Part shown: one piece after another, positions 63,269 through 64,000 of the stretch
Numbering within the stretch: the first letter of the stretch is position 1
How the letters are laid out: each line of letters begins with the position of its first letter
Assembly: GCA_019638615.1 (NCBI GenBank)
Contig: JAHBTL010000025.1
Coordinates: 42,913 to 106,912, forward strand
Source of the DNA: Chitinophagaceae bacterium
GTDB taxonomy: Bacteria; Bacteroidota; Bacteroidia; Chitinophagales; Chitinophagaceae
Length of the DNA stretch: 64,000 bases
Direction of reading: 5' to 3'
The notes under the pieces: generated by a model
What the model saw: the letters and a program-made list of their open reading frames with translations, nothing else
Told to the model about the DNA's origin: nothing
Databases searched by the model: none
Position numbers and translations under genes: made by a program

Positions 63269-63841
63269 ATGCCCCAAACCTACACAGAAGATAAAACATT
63301 CGAAGCAGGGGATTTTGCAACAACGACCATTCAGCCGGGAGAATATGACCACTGCGTTTTTTCCGGCTGCAACTTTTCAAATACCAATCTTACGGGTATT
63401 TATTTTGTTGAATGTACTTTTAACCACTGCGACCTGAGCCTTGCCGGCCTTGCTCAAACCGTTTTCAGGGATGTACAGTTCAATGATTGTAAGTTGCTGG
63501 GATTACGATTCGATGATTGTGACAGCTTTTTGCTTTCCCTCGAATTCAACCGCTGTGTATTAAATTTCTCTTCTTTCTTTAAACTCAAATTAAAGAAAAC
63601 AAAATTCAGCGGTTGCGAACTGCAGCAGGTTGATTTTTCCGAAGCCGACCTTTCGAACGCAATCTTCAAAGAATGCAGTATGCCGGGAGCTGTTTTCGAT
63701 CGTACCAATCTTGAAAAGGCTGATTTCAGCACTTCCCTTCATTACAGCATTGATCCTGAAATAAACCAAATTAAAAAAGCCCGGTTTTCGCTGGAAGGTT
63801 TACCCGGACTGCTGGGCAAATATGATATTGATATTGTGTAA
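63269..63841 (+). CDS. Pentapeptide-repeat protein
   Basis: The start at ATG 63269 (MPQTYTEDKTFEAGDFA) with AAAGG 11 bases before gives 190 residues. From about residue 25 to 150 it is built of A(D/N)LxX-type five-residue repeats, for example CVFSGCNFSNTNLTGIYF, CTFNHCDLSLAGLAQTVF, CELQQVDFSEADLSNAIF and FDRTNLEKADF, which fold as a right-handed square helix. The C-terminal SIDPEINQIKKARFSLEGL is typical of Qnr/McbG-like members, which mimic DNA and bind gyrase. Whether it protects gyrase here is unknown. It is divergent from the sigma gene. Confidence 0.88.
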   Translation: MPQTYTEDKTFEAGDFATTTIQPGEYDHCVFSGCNFSNTNLTGIYFVECTFNHCDLSLAGLAQTVFRDVQFNDCKLLGLRFDDCDSFLLSLEFNRCVLNFSSFFKLKLKKTKFSGCELQQVDFSEADLSNAIFKECSMPGAVFDRTNLEKADFSTSLHYSIDPEINQIKKARFSLEGLPGLLGKYDIDIV

Positions 63842-63884
63842 ACGGGTGGCAGGGTTGGGGAATTTGAGATTTGAGATTTGAAAT

Positions 63885-64000
63885 GTGGAGTCAGGTATCA
63901 GCGCTTGTTTGTAGTTTATAGTTTTTGTTTGAAGTTGTGCAGACCGTCAACCGTAACAATAAACCATAAACTTCAAATCCTGAACCTGTGACTTGCAACG
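63885..64000. repeat. Degenerate repeats at the window end, both orientations
   Basis: GTAGTTTATAGTTTTTGTTT is the reverse complement type of the ACTATAAACTACAAA units, and AAACCATAAACTTCAAAT with CTGAACCTGTGACTTGCAAC is the forward type. Together they form an imperfect inverted pair of the family seen at 51.5 and 52.8 kb. Confidence 0.55.

Noticed and set aside
63269-63841. Calling the pentapeptide protein a Qnr quinolone-resistance determinant
   Set aside because: The fold and C-terminus fit, but pentapeptide proteins of this size are common in Bacteroidota and resistance cannot be inferred from sequence alone.

Overview
The window is chromosomal DNA of a Bacteroidota, most likely a member of the Chitinophagaceae or a close relative. 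The reasons are three complete loci of the order ECF sigma factor, FecR anti-sigma factor, SusC with an N-terminal STN domain, SusD; TAnnTTTG promoter motifs; a DUF2490 protein; many SusD-type lipoproteins; and intergenic DNA full of short palindromes and degenerate AGCTATCAGC-type repeats. No transposase, integrase, phage gene or CRISPR array is visible.

Layout. 1-9 kb: a beta-helix protein, a small c-type cytochrome, a GH95 fucosidase and a divergent GH20 hexosaminidase, with broken gene ends beside two of the enzymes, then a DUF2490 protein. 9-12 kb: mutS and tRNA-Lys(CTT). 12-25.7 kb: a visibly G+C-richer block reading leftward, sigma > FecR > SusC > SusD > a double-propeller VCBS/UnbV protein > a PQQ dehydrogenase with a cytochrome c domain. 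It runs from the 3' end of tRNA-Lys to a 10-bp copy of that tRNA end beside a strong terminator, and looks like a genomic island. 25.9-30.2 kb: a DUF1444-like protein and class I ribonucleotide reductase (nrdB-nrdA). 30.2-31.6 kb: a gene-free palindrome hotspot holding a 125-bp MITE-like element. 31.6-34.5 kb: an envelope protein with an Arg/Pro-rich tail and a META-domain lipoprotein.

34.7-53.4 kb is a polysaccharide utilisation locus (PUL): sigma > (sterol desaturase cassette) > FecR > SusC > SusD > GH29-like > DUF6067-like > GH29 > putative TIM-barrel hydrolase > GH172. 53.7-63.1 kb is a second locus: sigma > FecR > SusC > SusD > DUF4874/DUF4832 protein > PKD lipoprotein. A pentapeptide-repeat gene closes the window.

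How the genes fit together. In each locus a ligand bound by SusC/SusD is expected to signal through the STN domain to FecR and release the ECF sigma factor, which raises expression of the locus. Two loci carry hydrolases or glycan-binding-type proteins. The tRNA-linked locus carries no recognisable hydrolase and instead encodes a PQQ dehydrogenase, suggesting oxidation rather than hydrolysis of what is imported. GH95, GH29, a GH29-like protein and perhaps a GH141-like beta-helix point to alpha-L-fucose-containing glycans. All functional statements are read from sequence motifs by eye; no database search was run.
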